A DNA stretch of 64,000 nucleotides, taken from NCBI GenBank assembly GCA_015698045.1, contig BLAL01000234.1:372001-436000 (forward strand). Reading direction: 5' to 3'. Below are positions 23,810 through 33,544 of this stretch, one piece after another. Below the pieces are notes generated by a model. The model was not told where the DNA came from, made no database searches, and saw only the letters and a program-made list of their open reading frames with translations. The DNA comes from Rhizophagus clarus (taxonomy: Eukaryota; Glomeromycota; Glomeromycetes; Glomerales; Glomeraceae). Each line of letters starts with the position of its first letter. Position 1 is the first letter of the stretch. Both the position numbers and the translations under genes were made by a program.

Positions 23810-24640
23810 TTTATTTTGCTCTCGACATTTTTAGATTATAATTTCATTATAACATAAATTGCATGAATTATGTAAATAATTTGAGTTCACTGCAATTTAT
23901 ATAGTAAAAAGTATCATGCAATATTTTTTCATATCGGATTCTTTAATTACAAGGTTGCAGGGAAATACATGCAAGTTAAGTTTATTATTTGGAAAAATTA
24001 TTGTAAAAAAAAATTCCAGAAATCAATTTTTCAATCGGATATCTATTTAATAATCAATATAAATAATAATTTTTTCAAATCTTAATTTTGCAATATCAAA
24101 ATTAGGAAGTCTGCGACGCCATGACCAAAATAATTCTGACACCATAAGAATTCAAACAACTGGATAAACAGTATTAGATTTCATACGCTCGTAATTACTG
24201 TCAAAACTGTTTCTGCCAAAATATTCGGATTTCGTCACCAACTACTTCAATATAATACAACAATTCTAAAATTTTTAAAATTATATAAAGAACTATCACG
24301 GCTGCAATGCAAAAAAGGAAAAGAGCACCTGCGTTAAATACATTCTCACTTATATATAAATAAATATTTAATTATTCAACGGAGTTTACAGAGAATTATG
24401 ACATAGATTTTATAGTAATTACAATATAAAAAAAGATGTCCTATCTAAGAATCCAACCCCCAAAAACTTTTTCATAATTGCAAGGCTGGCAAAGCCAAAA
24501 CAGAATCGGCCCGTGACCAGTTAAGTAAAACCCTGGTAACTTAGACGTCCCAGGATACGACAACATTTATTTTTAATTATCATTTAGATTTATTAAGGTA
24601 GTGTCTAGTCACGTGATTTGTACTAACACAATATTTTTGT
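23810..24640. other. Intergenic sequence without recognised gene
   Basis: Mostly AT-rich. A GC-richer patch at 24478-24560 has no tRNA or 5S fold that I can support. Confidence 0.35.
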
Positions 24641-24655
24641 ATAATTTGAACATGT

Positions 24656-24953
24656 AAGATCTTTTTGGTCTAGTGATTTAGGTTATCTCTTTTATATTGA
24701 TAATAACTAAATCGGATCCCGACATAGATATAGTTTCTATATTTAGTTGTATTCATGTATTCTGACGTTATCGCTTGTTTTGACAAGTATTTATGTCTTC
24801 ACATGTACGAGGTGATCCACCAGTAAAAATAAAAATAAAAATAAAATAAGATCTTTTTGGTCTTGTCGATTTATAGGTTATACTAGATTAGCATATTTTT
24901 TTTGTTTTTCTACTATTACCCATATATGTTTCTCTGCTTCGAATTAAAATAAA
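24656..24953 (+). mobile_element. Dimeric tRNA-like SINE
   Basis: Flanked by the perfect 15-bp direct repeat ATAATTTGAACATGT (24641-24655 and 24954-24968). The first monomer starts AGATCTTTTTGGTCTAGTGA, in which TGGTCTAGTGA resembles an RNA polymerase III A box, and ends in an AAAAATAAAAATAAAAATAA linker near 24823-24846. A second, shorter monomer begins with nearly the same AGATCTTTTTGGTCTTGTCG at about 24850 and ends in an A-rich tail. No B box is clear. The target duplication length and A-rich tail fit LINE-mobilised retroposition. Confidence 0.65.
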
Positions 24954-24968
24954 ATAATTTGAACATGT

Positions 24969-27500
24969 CTAATAAGTTCAATATGTTTTGCTCTTATAAA
25001 AATGCATAATTATCTAAAAAAATTTTTTCATATTAAAAGTCACATGACTACACGCTCATCTTTAAATTATTTTAATTAAAGTAAGTCTAATAATAGTAGT
25101 TTTTTTTCAAAAATATCAAATGATAAAAAAACTTATAATATTTAGTCATTCCTCTTTTAATTAATTATAAATGATTTTAAATTATTTCAGTTTCATCAAA
25201 TGATTAAAACGTTATTGTTTCACTGGTATCACATTCATAGATTCATTATCTATTTATATAAGTGCACAAATAACTAATAAAGTATTAAGACTCGACACAC
25301 AAATATTAAAATGCCCATTTTTAATGTTATTTGTATTGAAATACTACAATACATAATTTGTTAGCAAAGAAACTAAAAAAAGATGTATTTAACAGGCAAC
25401 ATCTCATACTTTTAAGAAATAAAATATCAAAATTTAAGTATTGTTTATTAAGGCAACAATAGCTATAAGTTGATGGTATTATTTATATTTTGTATTTTCA
25501 TTAAATTCAACAGCTGAAAACTAATATTAGTCAGCTTTATATAGTTCGGTCATGTTTCGAAAGCAGAAAATGATATAAAATAAAGTGAAACATTACTCAA
25601 GATTACAACACAATACTTGCAATAAATAGTATTGTGCTATACATTGCATATACCGAATTTATGCCTTTTGTGTTAAGAATATTATAAAACAATTACAAGC
25701 AATTTAAAATCAGTTACACGATCCATATAAAATTTATCAAACTATCATTAATCTCATTCTAATAAAGGAATTAAAGCTTTGTTTAACAAAAACTGTAAGG
25801 GTTGAATTATTAGCTCTTTTTCTGAACGACTGTATAAAATCTTATAGAATAGCGTTGATTTTGACAATTATCTGTAAAATTAATTCCGTAAATAAATCAA
25901 TCTTACCTTTCTTGAATAGTTTAATATTTTAAAACGAGTAATGTATTTCAAAGTTACTATTAGAGTAATTTATTGTTATTCATCAATCACGTGATGTGTC
26001 TATCATTCATTTACAAATGAAAATACGATTAAATTTATTTACTTATAAACACGTTTGAATCAAGTGAGATAGATAAATAAATTAATAATAAATTTAAGTT
26101 TATAAAATTAGTAGATGTTGTTTGATATTTAAAATAAATATTATTATGTATATAAAACTTATTAAGATGTTTAAGTGCAATAGAACATAAGCAACTTTCT
26201 TAATTCAAATATGTAATAAATCAGCAATATATAATTGCAATGCTTATCGACCGTGAAATACTTGTATATTTACGTGTTCAAAAGTGTACTAAAAATAATA
26301 GAGTAAAATATCGTTGGCGGTAATTATCGCTTTACCAGAATTAGGATAGAATTTTATATAAAATTAAAAACGTTATGAAACTCTGACCACTTATATTTAC
26401 TATGCTGGTACGGTGAGAGACGGTTTTTATACATTCATATTCAAATACTTTTTTTATAAATTAGATTTTATCAAAGGATACTATGTTAAAGATTTATTCC
26501 TAATTTGTATAGAACGTTCTTTTATAGATTTATCAAAACCAAATGTGCGTTGATTTCCCCAATCCGTTTTAAAAATTTATTAAAACATTGATAACAAAAA
26601 TATAATATGGTACATTAAGTCAGAAATCAGAAGATTCTTCTTTTTGTTTATTATAGATTTTACTTTTCCGCATAAATAAATTGCAGCAAGTTTTTCAGCA
26701 TTTATCAAATTTTGGGAAAATTAGGTTTGTAATAATTTTTGGACTATTTATGCTTTGTTTTAACCATATTTTGATGCTTAATAATGATTAAAATTTATAA
26801 ACTTACTATTCAAAATCTTAATAATTACAAACATAATAATGGTTTAAGAAAATTTGTTATGCTCAAACATTTGCTAATTAACTTCTCAATTTTAACGATA
26901 AATTACTTTAATGAAAATTATACTTACTTATTGATTTGTGATCGTATAAAAAAATTATAGCGGTAAAGAATTATTATTTATCTTAATATTATTTAATTTT
27001 ATAATTTCTTTGCTTAAAAAATGGAAAAGCAATGATACAGTATTCACTATAATTACATTTCATACGTGAAATAACTTCAACTCGGTAACATGACTTTGTA
27101 TTACTAATCTAAAATATATATGTATTGAAAAATTTTTTGTACAAACAGTGCAAATAAATGATTTAAATAAAATTACGCGTCGAAACAAGGTGCAATAAAT
27201 TGTTCATTATTTTGTATTAATAAGTAATTAAATTAAGCGCAGTTTGAATATAACCTTTCTGCTATTAAATTGATAGCCCTTACTATAAAAATTAGGTTAA
27301 TAGAATTCAGGTTGAGGAGTTCAAATACGCATTTTATTTACATGATAATTATTTCCTTAGCCTTTAGTAAAAATTTACGGCATCATAAATCATATTTAAC
27401 TATTTATAATTATAGTTACAATCCTTAGGTTACAATTTAATTAACGTTTTATGACTAGTGAAATTATGAAACAGTGTTGATCGTAGGAATTTATTTATCT
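24969..27500. other. Long AT-rich region without supported gene
   Basis: No ORF of convincing composition, no repeat array and no terminal repeats. TCACGTGA occurs at about 25988. It may hold regulatory sequence of the gene at 27548. Confidence 0.4.
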
Positions 27501-27509
27501 ATATATAAA
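27501..27509 (+). promoter_or_regulatory. TATA-box candidate
   Basis: ATATATAAAG lies about 40 bp before the start codon of the secreted ML-domain gene. Position and sequence fit a core promoter, but in AT-rich DNA such matches are common. Confidence 0.3.
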
Positions 27510-27547
27510 GCAATGTATAACAGAATTAGCAAAAACCCGTAAAAAAA

Positions 27548-28115
27548 ATGAATTATTTTCTTTTTCTTTTATTTATTTATTTTACGGGTGCTCTTGCTAT
27601 TAAGCATCCAACAAACTTTTTTAATAATCGCCAAGTGATTGATGAATTGAGTGGATTTAAAAATTGTAATAATTATGATTATCAAATAAAACTGTACGAG
27701 TTGAGTTTCGATCCATATCTGATTATTATTGGAAAGTGGTTTTTTGTAAAATCTACCAGAATTAACAAAGCTGCAATACAGCAAGAAGCAACTATTAAAT
27801 CCTCATTTTCCTTTAATGATAAAACTTCTATTAAACAATTAGATTTTTGCAGTGTGTTTAGATGTCCTTTTGTAGCTGGAAATTTTAATGAAACTGTATT
27901 AAATATCATACCATCTGACCTTAAGGATCCTGTCAATTCCAATTTAATCTTTGATACTAAATTTGAAGGTGAGTATGTAATAATTAATTATACGTGAAAT
28001 TAGCCATTAAATAGAAGCGCTAACGCTAATATTTGCGTTTTTAATTTTAGTTTATGGAGCTGATCAAATGAAATTAATGTGTATTGAAGGTTCCTTAGCT
28101 ATTAATTTTCCTTAA
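27548..28115 (+). CDS. Secreted ML-domain (MD-2-related lipid-recognition) protein, two exons
   Basis: Exon 1 is 27548-27968 and exon 2 is 28051-28115. The intron of 82 nt has GTGAGTATG and TTAATTTTAG borders and joins a phase-1 codon. The product has about 161 residues. Residues 1-18 form a hydrophobic signal peptide (FLFLLFIYFTGALA). The mature part has the ML pattern: an early Cys (NCNNYDYQ), a Phe-Asp-Pro strand, the Cys pair in DFCSVFRCPFVAGNF, and a last Cys in LMCIEGSLAINF at the end. Family members (NPC2, fungal phosphatidylglycerol/phosphatidylinositol transfer protein) are of the same length and bind lipids or sterols in a beta-sandwich. Without splicing the frame runs only nine codons past the donor, so the intron is well supported. 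It is the least damaged host-like gene of the window; ligand unknown. Confidence 0.85.
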
Positions 28116-28599
28116 CTTTCTGTAATTATTATATTATTTTATACTTATCGTTTTGTAATTTTTCTTTGATTACATGCAAAATATTTTATTAACTGTGTTT
28201 AGAATTTCAACTATTAAAACGAATATTTTCGCTCAATTCTGCAAAAAATAACAATAAAAACTTAGATCATGAGATTTTATTATGAAAAATCATTAAATTT
28301 TTGATGCTCTCGTCTATTGTTTTTTAGACGTTTGATTAGTGAATAACTATAAATTTTATTAGTCATTTTTTAAATCAGAATTATTCACTAAATTAAAATG
28401 CTGATTACATAAAAATGTACATAATAATCCCCTCAAAAAAAAAAATCTGCATACGTAAATTCAATTGAGATTGTTTGGAGTTGACATAACTAACCGATGA
28501 TATTTATTAAAGAATAACTTTAACATAATGTAGTTGCTTTAAGTGATTTGAAATATTCATAAGATTGATTTAGATTTTTAATTAAGTCACGAGTGATAA

Positions 28600-28785
28600 T
28601 CATGCAATAGATGCAATATTTTTATTATAATTTTTTATCATTATAAAACACATTCTACATAATTTATGATCATGATACCAACTAAAAATACAACCATTTA
28701 TAGGACAGCTTTGATTTATTGAATCATAGTTACATTTAATGGTTGTTGAAGGAGTATTGCATTGATCGCATTTGTTTTGTTTCAT
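28600..28785 (-). CDS. Small Cys-rich protein, possible zinc-binding fragment
   Basis: A 61-residue frame starting at 28785. It contains CDQCN near the start, SCPINGC in the middle and CRMCF near the end, so at least two CxxC pairs and a His pair (WYHDHKLC) could bind zinc. Composition is less Phe/Ile-dominated than chance frames here. I do not recognise a family, and it may be one exon or a relic. Confidence 0.35.
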   Translation of the reverse strand: MKQNKCDQCNTPSTTIKCNYDSINQSCPINGCIFSWYHDHKLCRMCFIMIKNYNKNIASIA

Positions 28786-29171
28786 TTTTGTTACAGTATT
28801 TCAAGGAATTTTAATTGAATTTATATAATAAAATAACACAATGCATTTATGATAATGCATTTGTAATAACATATCGGCTTAAAATTAACATTGGACCTAA
28901 ATTAAAGACCCCAAATTACTATTGAAAATACACGTGATCATTGTGATTGTTACACTACATCATATGTCCATCACTTGACACACTTATCAAAAAAGACCCT
29001 AGAAAAAATTTTTTACTAACGGCTGTCGCGTCAAACCCATCTCCTCACCCGAAAATCCATCTCCTCCAAAGGTAAATTATACAGAGTGTACTTAGCTTAA
29101 TATTCTTCAAAATTATATTTACTTAACTCATTTATATTTATTTAACTTGTTTATTTTATATTTTAAGCAGT

Positions 29172-29846
29172 ATGATTCAATCTGATGTCTCTAATGGTAT
29201 TGCTTCACCTCCAATAACGCCAATAACTCCAACAACAACTACTATTGATTCAGGGTTTGAATGTAATGTATGCAGAAAAGCGTTTAAAAGTAAAAGTGGA
29301 TTAACAAGGCATCTTAATATTGTTAAAAAATACAATATTTCGCGTTCAGATCTTGATATTTTGCCTGAAAATACAACACGACAGTTTAAAGGTATTTTAG
29401 TACACTATATTCGTAAAAAACTACCAAGAGGATATAAAAAATTAGACAAACAAACAGTTTCTGTACCTGCTACTGAAAGTCAATTTTACGCGGTATTTAA
29501 AAATCATATACATTATTATTCAGCTAGAAAGAACGTTTACAAATGTATATTTCATGGAGTTTCATCAAATCAGATATTGGCAGATATTCTAGAAATGCAG
29601 GAATGGGAGGTTAAATTTTATGAACAATGTCAACGTACCTATGTTGTACTTTGTAATGATGATAATATTGAATCTGATGATGAAAATCCTATTTTACAAG
29701 CCACCAAACATTGTAAATCAAGATACGAACGTGGGCAACTTGTTGTAGAATGGAAGCAACAAAAAAATATTGATTTCAACGGTAATATTACTCAAGCAGG
29801 ACACATTTATTTTCATTTTTTTAATAGTCAGACTATGATTCAGTAA
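29172..29846 (+). CDS. C2H2 zinc-finger protein of unknown function
   Basis: A 224-residue frame. Residues about 30-50 hold one classical finger (CNVCRKAFKSKSGLTRHL, with the distal His displaced in the following residues). The rest, about 160 residues, has no domain I can name; it is basic after the finger and has an acidic patch (NDDNIESDDENP) near residue 160. The leader is likely spliced: a donor AAAG|GTAAAT at 29071/29072 and an acceptor TTTTAAGCAG ending at 29170 give a 99-nt intron in the 5' UTR, one base before the ATG. It points toward the transposase-like gene on the other strand. Single-finger proteins of this kind are numerous in Glomeromycotina genomes and may be transposon-linked; that link is inference. 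Confidence 0.65.
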   Translation: MIQSDVSNGIASPPITPITPTTTTIDSGFECNVCRKAFKSKSGLTRHLNIVKKYNISRSDLDILPENTTRQFKGILVHYIRKKLPRGYKKLDKQTVSVPATESQFYAVFKNHIHYYSARKNVYKCIFHGVSSNQILADILEMQEWEVKFYEQCQRTYVVLCNDDNIESDDENPILQATKHCKSRYERGQLVVEWKQQKNIDFNGNITQAGHIYFHFFNSQTMIQ

Positions 29847-29849
29847 AGA

Positions 29850-30160
29850 TAAGCGGTTGTATCTTTTTTTTAATAAAATATGTATATATTACATTAGAAG
29901 TTAAAAGAATTTAATTTTAATTGATTAAAAAAAATGCGTTAGAATAAAATTTATTTAAATACAAATAAACTTTTGTTAATAATAGATTTACCATTATTAT
30001 TTTGCATCACGTAATACTAAAATTTATTTCACTTAAAAGTAAATATTTTTATTTGTATGCACGTGAGATTGATTGATCACCAATCTTCAAAAAGCACTAT
30101 TTACAGCTAAAAAATTCGTTTTAATCTTTTATTACAACCATCTTATTTCAGTATATACAA
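29850..30160. other. Short intergenic gap between convergent genes
   Basis: AT-rich; holds the 3' ends of the C2H2 gene and of the opposing transposase-like gene. No further feature. Confidence 0.5.
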
Positions 30161-30166
30161 ATAATA

Positions 30167-32423
30167 CTATATATCTTGGGTTTTAATATGAATTGTTTTT
30201 GGATTTTGGCAATTTAATGGAATATTATTGTGATTATAAAAGAGAGTTCGATTTTCATGTTGCAAAATTTCGACAATTGCTGATGATTGGGATTTTTTTT
30301 TACCTCCGCCATCCTTCATTGTTTTACGAAAAAAATAGGAAACTTGTTCATGATTTTTTTTTTCAATACCACTGCATGAAAAAGCCTTTAATCCCCATTT
30401 ATGGTGAATTGTCATAAATTCAGAAATATGATAAACTAAAATATGAATATATGGAGTTATATTATCTGGTTGATATAAGCCTTTTTTAAATTCCCGAGTA
30501 TTTGGAATACCTTCAGATGGTGTCAAAAATAAAGTAAGCCAATTCTTTGCATCATTTTTAAAATCTTCGGCATTTGTTGTTGGATCTTTCATTTTTATGT
30601 AAAGCTCATAAAATTTATCCCATAAATCTCGTACTATAGCAGCACGTCGTCTTGAAAGAATTTTTGTCAAATCAAAAAATTGTAATACCTTAAGTTTATC
30701 ATTTCCCATCAGAGAAGTATAATTCCACGTCTTAGATCCCTGATCTTGCCAAAATTGAAAATTAACTTTAATTTTTTTCATTTCATCTATAATAATTTTT
30801 CGTGCAGTATCGTTAAATGAATTTTGTTCCACTAGTTCTGCTATTAAAAGACTCCATAATCGATCAGTAATTCGTAGCATTACATGCAACTCGTCAGGAA
30901 GCCAGTGATCAAGAGGTATCATATCAAAAAGAGGCTTTCTGGAATGTCCTTCATAATAATTATTTTTTTCAATTAGTTTATTTATATTCTTGTTAATCGT
31001 CCATTCTTTTGATAAGTTTCCTTGCTGTGGTTTGCTAATTGTACACCAAGGGCAAAAATTCTTACTATTTGCACTATTAAAACCCAGGCAAATCGCTAAG
31101 AACTTCCAATCAGATGAAAAATAAAATTGAAAATTCCATCTTATATTATTAATAACTAATCCATGATCTTTTAGATTTCTTAAATCATGACAAAATGGGG
31201 CCATCATATGTGATAAAGAATCGTAATTCTCACATCCAGGATAAAGTACAATTGTATAATGATGATTTGGTTTATGTAAGGTATTTTTATCATCCAAAAT
31301 AGCTACTGTAATCATCACATGTTTGATCTTTTTACCAACATTACGCCCATCTCCAGAAATTCGAAGATTAATTATCAGATGATGTGGATTTAAAACTCTT
31401 TTCTGAATAAAATCAGGAACTAAATATTGTAAAATATCTTTAATATTTCGGTAACCACCTTTACCAGCTGCATTAATTACTTCTTGTACTATATCTTCAT
31501 CCTCTATATCTTCTTCTTCAGATTGATCTACTTGATTTTTAGTATTTATCTCTACTATAGATATTGGTATAAGCTGGGCCATTTTCTCATTTATTTTTTG
31601 ACGCTCTTTAGATACCACTCCTTCACGAGGTAGGTGAGATTCTATAGCACATAAACGTCGATAAGGTTCCCTTGAAATATTTTCTTCGTCTAATGCTCTA
31701 ACCACTGATTCAATTTTTTGTTTTTTTCTAGCCTTATTTTCACTATAATGGACATCAAAAATATGATTTTTAACAGAATAACGTATATTTTCCAATACTG
31801 GAATTTCTTCCATGTTGTAAAATTTTGGTACTTCCTCATTAAATTTGGTTATCATATGTTTTCCAGTAGATGTAGCTCGTCTTGTAAGAGTAGAATTGCT
31901 ACATTGATCAATTTGTTTTAACACATGTGCACATCGTTTCCTATCTCTAGCCTTATCTAATATTTTAAGTTAAAGGCCAAATAAATAAATACCTGATGTT
32001 TTAGTTCCTTTTTGCGAAGTATAATGCTACAAAAAAATAAATTTTAGTTAGTTTATATAAAAAGTAAAAAATGCCAACAAATTATTTTAATATACAGACT
32101 TTATGAAATAAATTTGCAGCATCTGTAGCAGTTTTGACTGAAGAAACCCTATATTCAAAACATTTTCCATACCAGACTTGAAAAACTGGCTTATTATCAT
32201 TATAATTAATAAAACATTGAACGGTATACTGATTTGTACTTCTGCCCCAGGTTGTTTCTATTATATAGTCATCAGGAATACGATACTTGTTTGGAGGAAG
32301 AGTATAAGCTAATGATTCTTTATTAGGATATGTACCTTCCTTTATAACTTTATATGAAAAACTACGCCCTGGTTGTTTAAACTTAATAACTGAATTGAAA
32401 GGATAATTATGAATTTCTTCCAT
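30167..32423 (-). CDS. Transposase-like RNase H-fold protein, two exons, one in-frame stop
   Basis: Exon 1 is 32423-32100 (108 codons) and exon 2 is 32026-30167. The 73-nt intron (GTCTGTATAT ... TTTTTTTGTAG) joins in phase 0. Exon 2 stays in one frame but meets TAA at 31972-31970. A 36-nt stretch GTATTTATTT...AAATATTAG could remove it, yet that is too short for a usual intron, so a nonsense change (CAA to TAA) is likelier. The long part has Asp in ISGDGRNVGKK and FSSDWKFLA, a CPWC pair, LPDELHVMLRITDRLW, and Glu in SGIEKKNHEQ near the C-terminus, an arrangement that fits a DDE/RNase H-type transposase with a zinc insertion. I cannot name the superfamily. No terminal repeats were found around it, so a domesticated or stranded copy is possible. 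Confidence 0.6.
32027..32099 (-). other. Intron of the transposase-like gene
   Basis: 73 nt with GT at 32099-32098 and TTTTTTTGTAG ending at 32027. Joining the flanks in phase 0 keeps the frame open on both sides. Confidence 0.55.
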
Positions 32424-32684
32424 TTTACGAATTGCAAGTAAAAAAATTTTAATACAATACGCGTAAAATTATTTCTTGGAATATAAAAAATTTTGTGAAA
32501 CATATTTTTTGTACTAATTATATAGTAGAGATCACCAATCAAAATGATTGTAAGTAGTGTTACCATAATATTATCACGTGTCAACTTAATGATCGTCATT
32601 TGGGGTTACGTCTCAAAAATTGGGGTTAGGGTTAAGATCCGCACATATGATACTTAATATTATTCAATAATCAGTACGTATAAT

Positions 32685-33047
32685 CACAGTTCGAAATTAG
32701 TTAAATAGGGTATCAATAGAGTATCAATAGGTTATCAATCGGCTATTAATAAGCTACCCTATTGGTAGCCTATTGAACTTGTGCCATAATCCGTTACCAA
32801 TCGGGCAGGCTGATTGATAGCCGATTGATAATTTATTAATAACCTATTAGTATCCTATTGGTATTTTTATTAAATAGGGTATCAATAGGGTATCAATAGG
32901 TTATCAATAGGTTATCAATCAGCCTGCCTGATTGGTGACGGATTATGGCGCAAGTTCAATAGGTTACCAATAGGGTAGCCTATTGATAGCCGATTGATAA
33001 CCTATTGATACCCTATTGATACCCTATTTAACTAATTTCGACCTGTG
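32685..33047. mobile_element. Foldback element with CACAG ends, copy 1
   Basis: The ends are CACAGTTCGAAATTAGTTAA and, reversed, CACAGGTCGAAATTAGTTAA. Nearly the whole 363 bp is self-complementary, built from AATAGGGTATC / GATACCCTATT and GGTTATCAAT / ATTGATAACC words in nested order. AAT occurs on both sides, a 3-bp target duplication. A CAC start with 3-bp duplication is typical of CACTA/EnSpm elements; assignment is tentative. Confidence 0.75.
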
Positions 33048-33049
33048 AA

Positions 33050-33540
33050 TACCGATGGTTTAATACGTATTACAATGTATTATCCACTCGTAACTATGTG
33101 TTTAATAAATCTAAGACAAAAGACATTTACAAAGATCTAAAATCAAATGAATGTTATAATAAAAAAAGTAAACCAAAAATGAGAAATAAACTTTTGATCG
33201 GTACTATATAAACTTTAAACAATTAAATGTGACTAGGAATAAATCTTATCATAATTGGATTGTATATTTCTGAGCCACAACTTATGATGAAATGTAAACG
33301 CATTTTCAGAAAAAATTCTTAAAGATAACAAGTAAAATAAATTTATCAAAATACGTAAGAAAATTAATCATCAAACATTATGTAAAATGTTATATCAAAA
33401 AGTAGTTAACAGACATTACTTCTCACACAGAATTTCAATTTAAGACTTTGAAAATAAAAGAAAAATTAAGAGAACACAAATCATTACATAACTGTTGTTA
33501 ATTTAAATGTAATTTTCGAGAGATTTTTCAATATTCTGAA
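33050..33540. other. AT-rich spacer
   Basis: Nothing recognised between the foldback element and the satellite array. Confidence 0.4.
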
Positions 33541-33544
33541 GTAA

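Noticed and set aside
24478..24560. 5S rRNA or tRNA in a GC-richer patch
   Set aside because: No A and B box pair, no cloverleaf or 5S core that I can support.
32618..32636. TTGGGGTTAGGGTTAAG as telomeric repeat
   Set aside because: Only one and a half TTAGGG-like units; no array.
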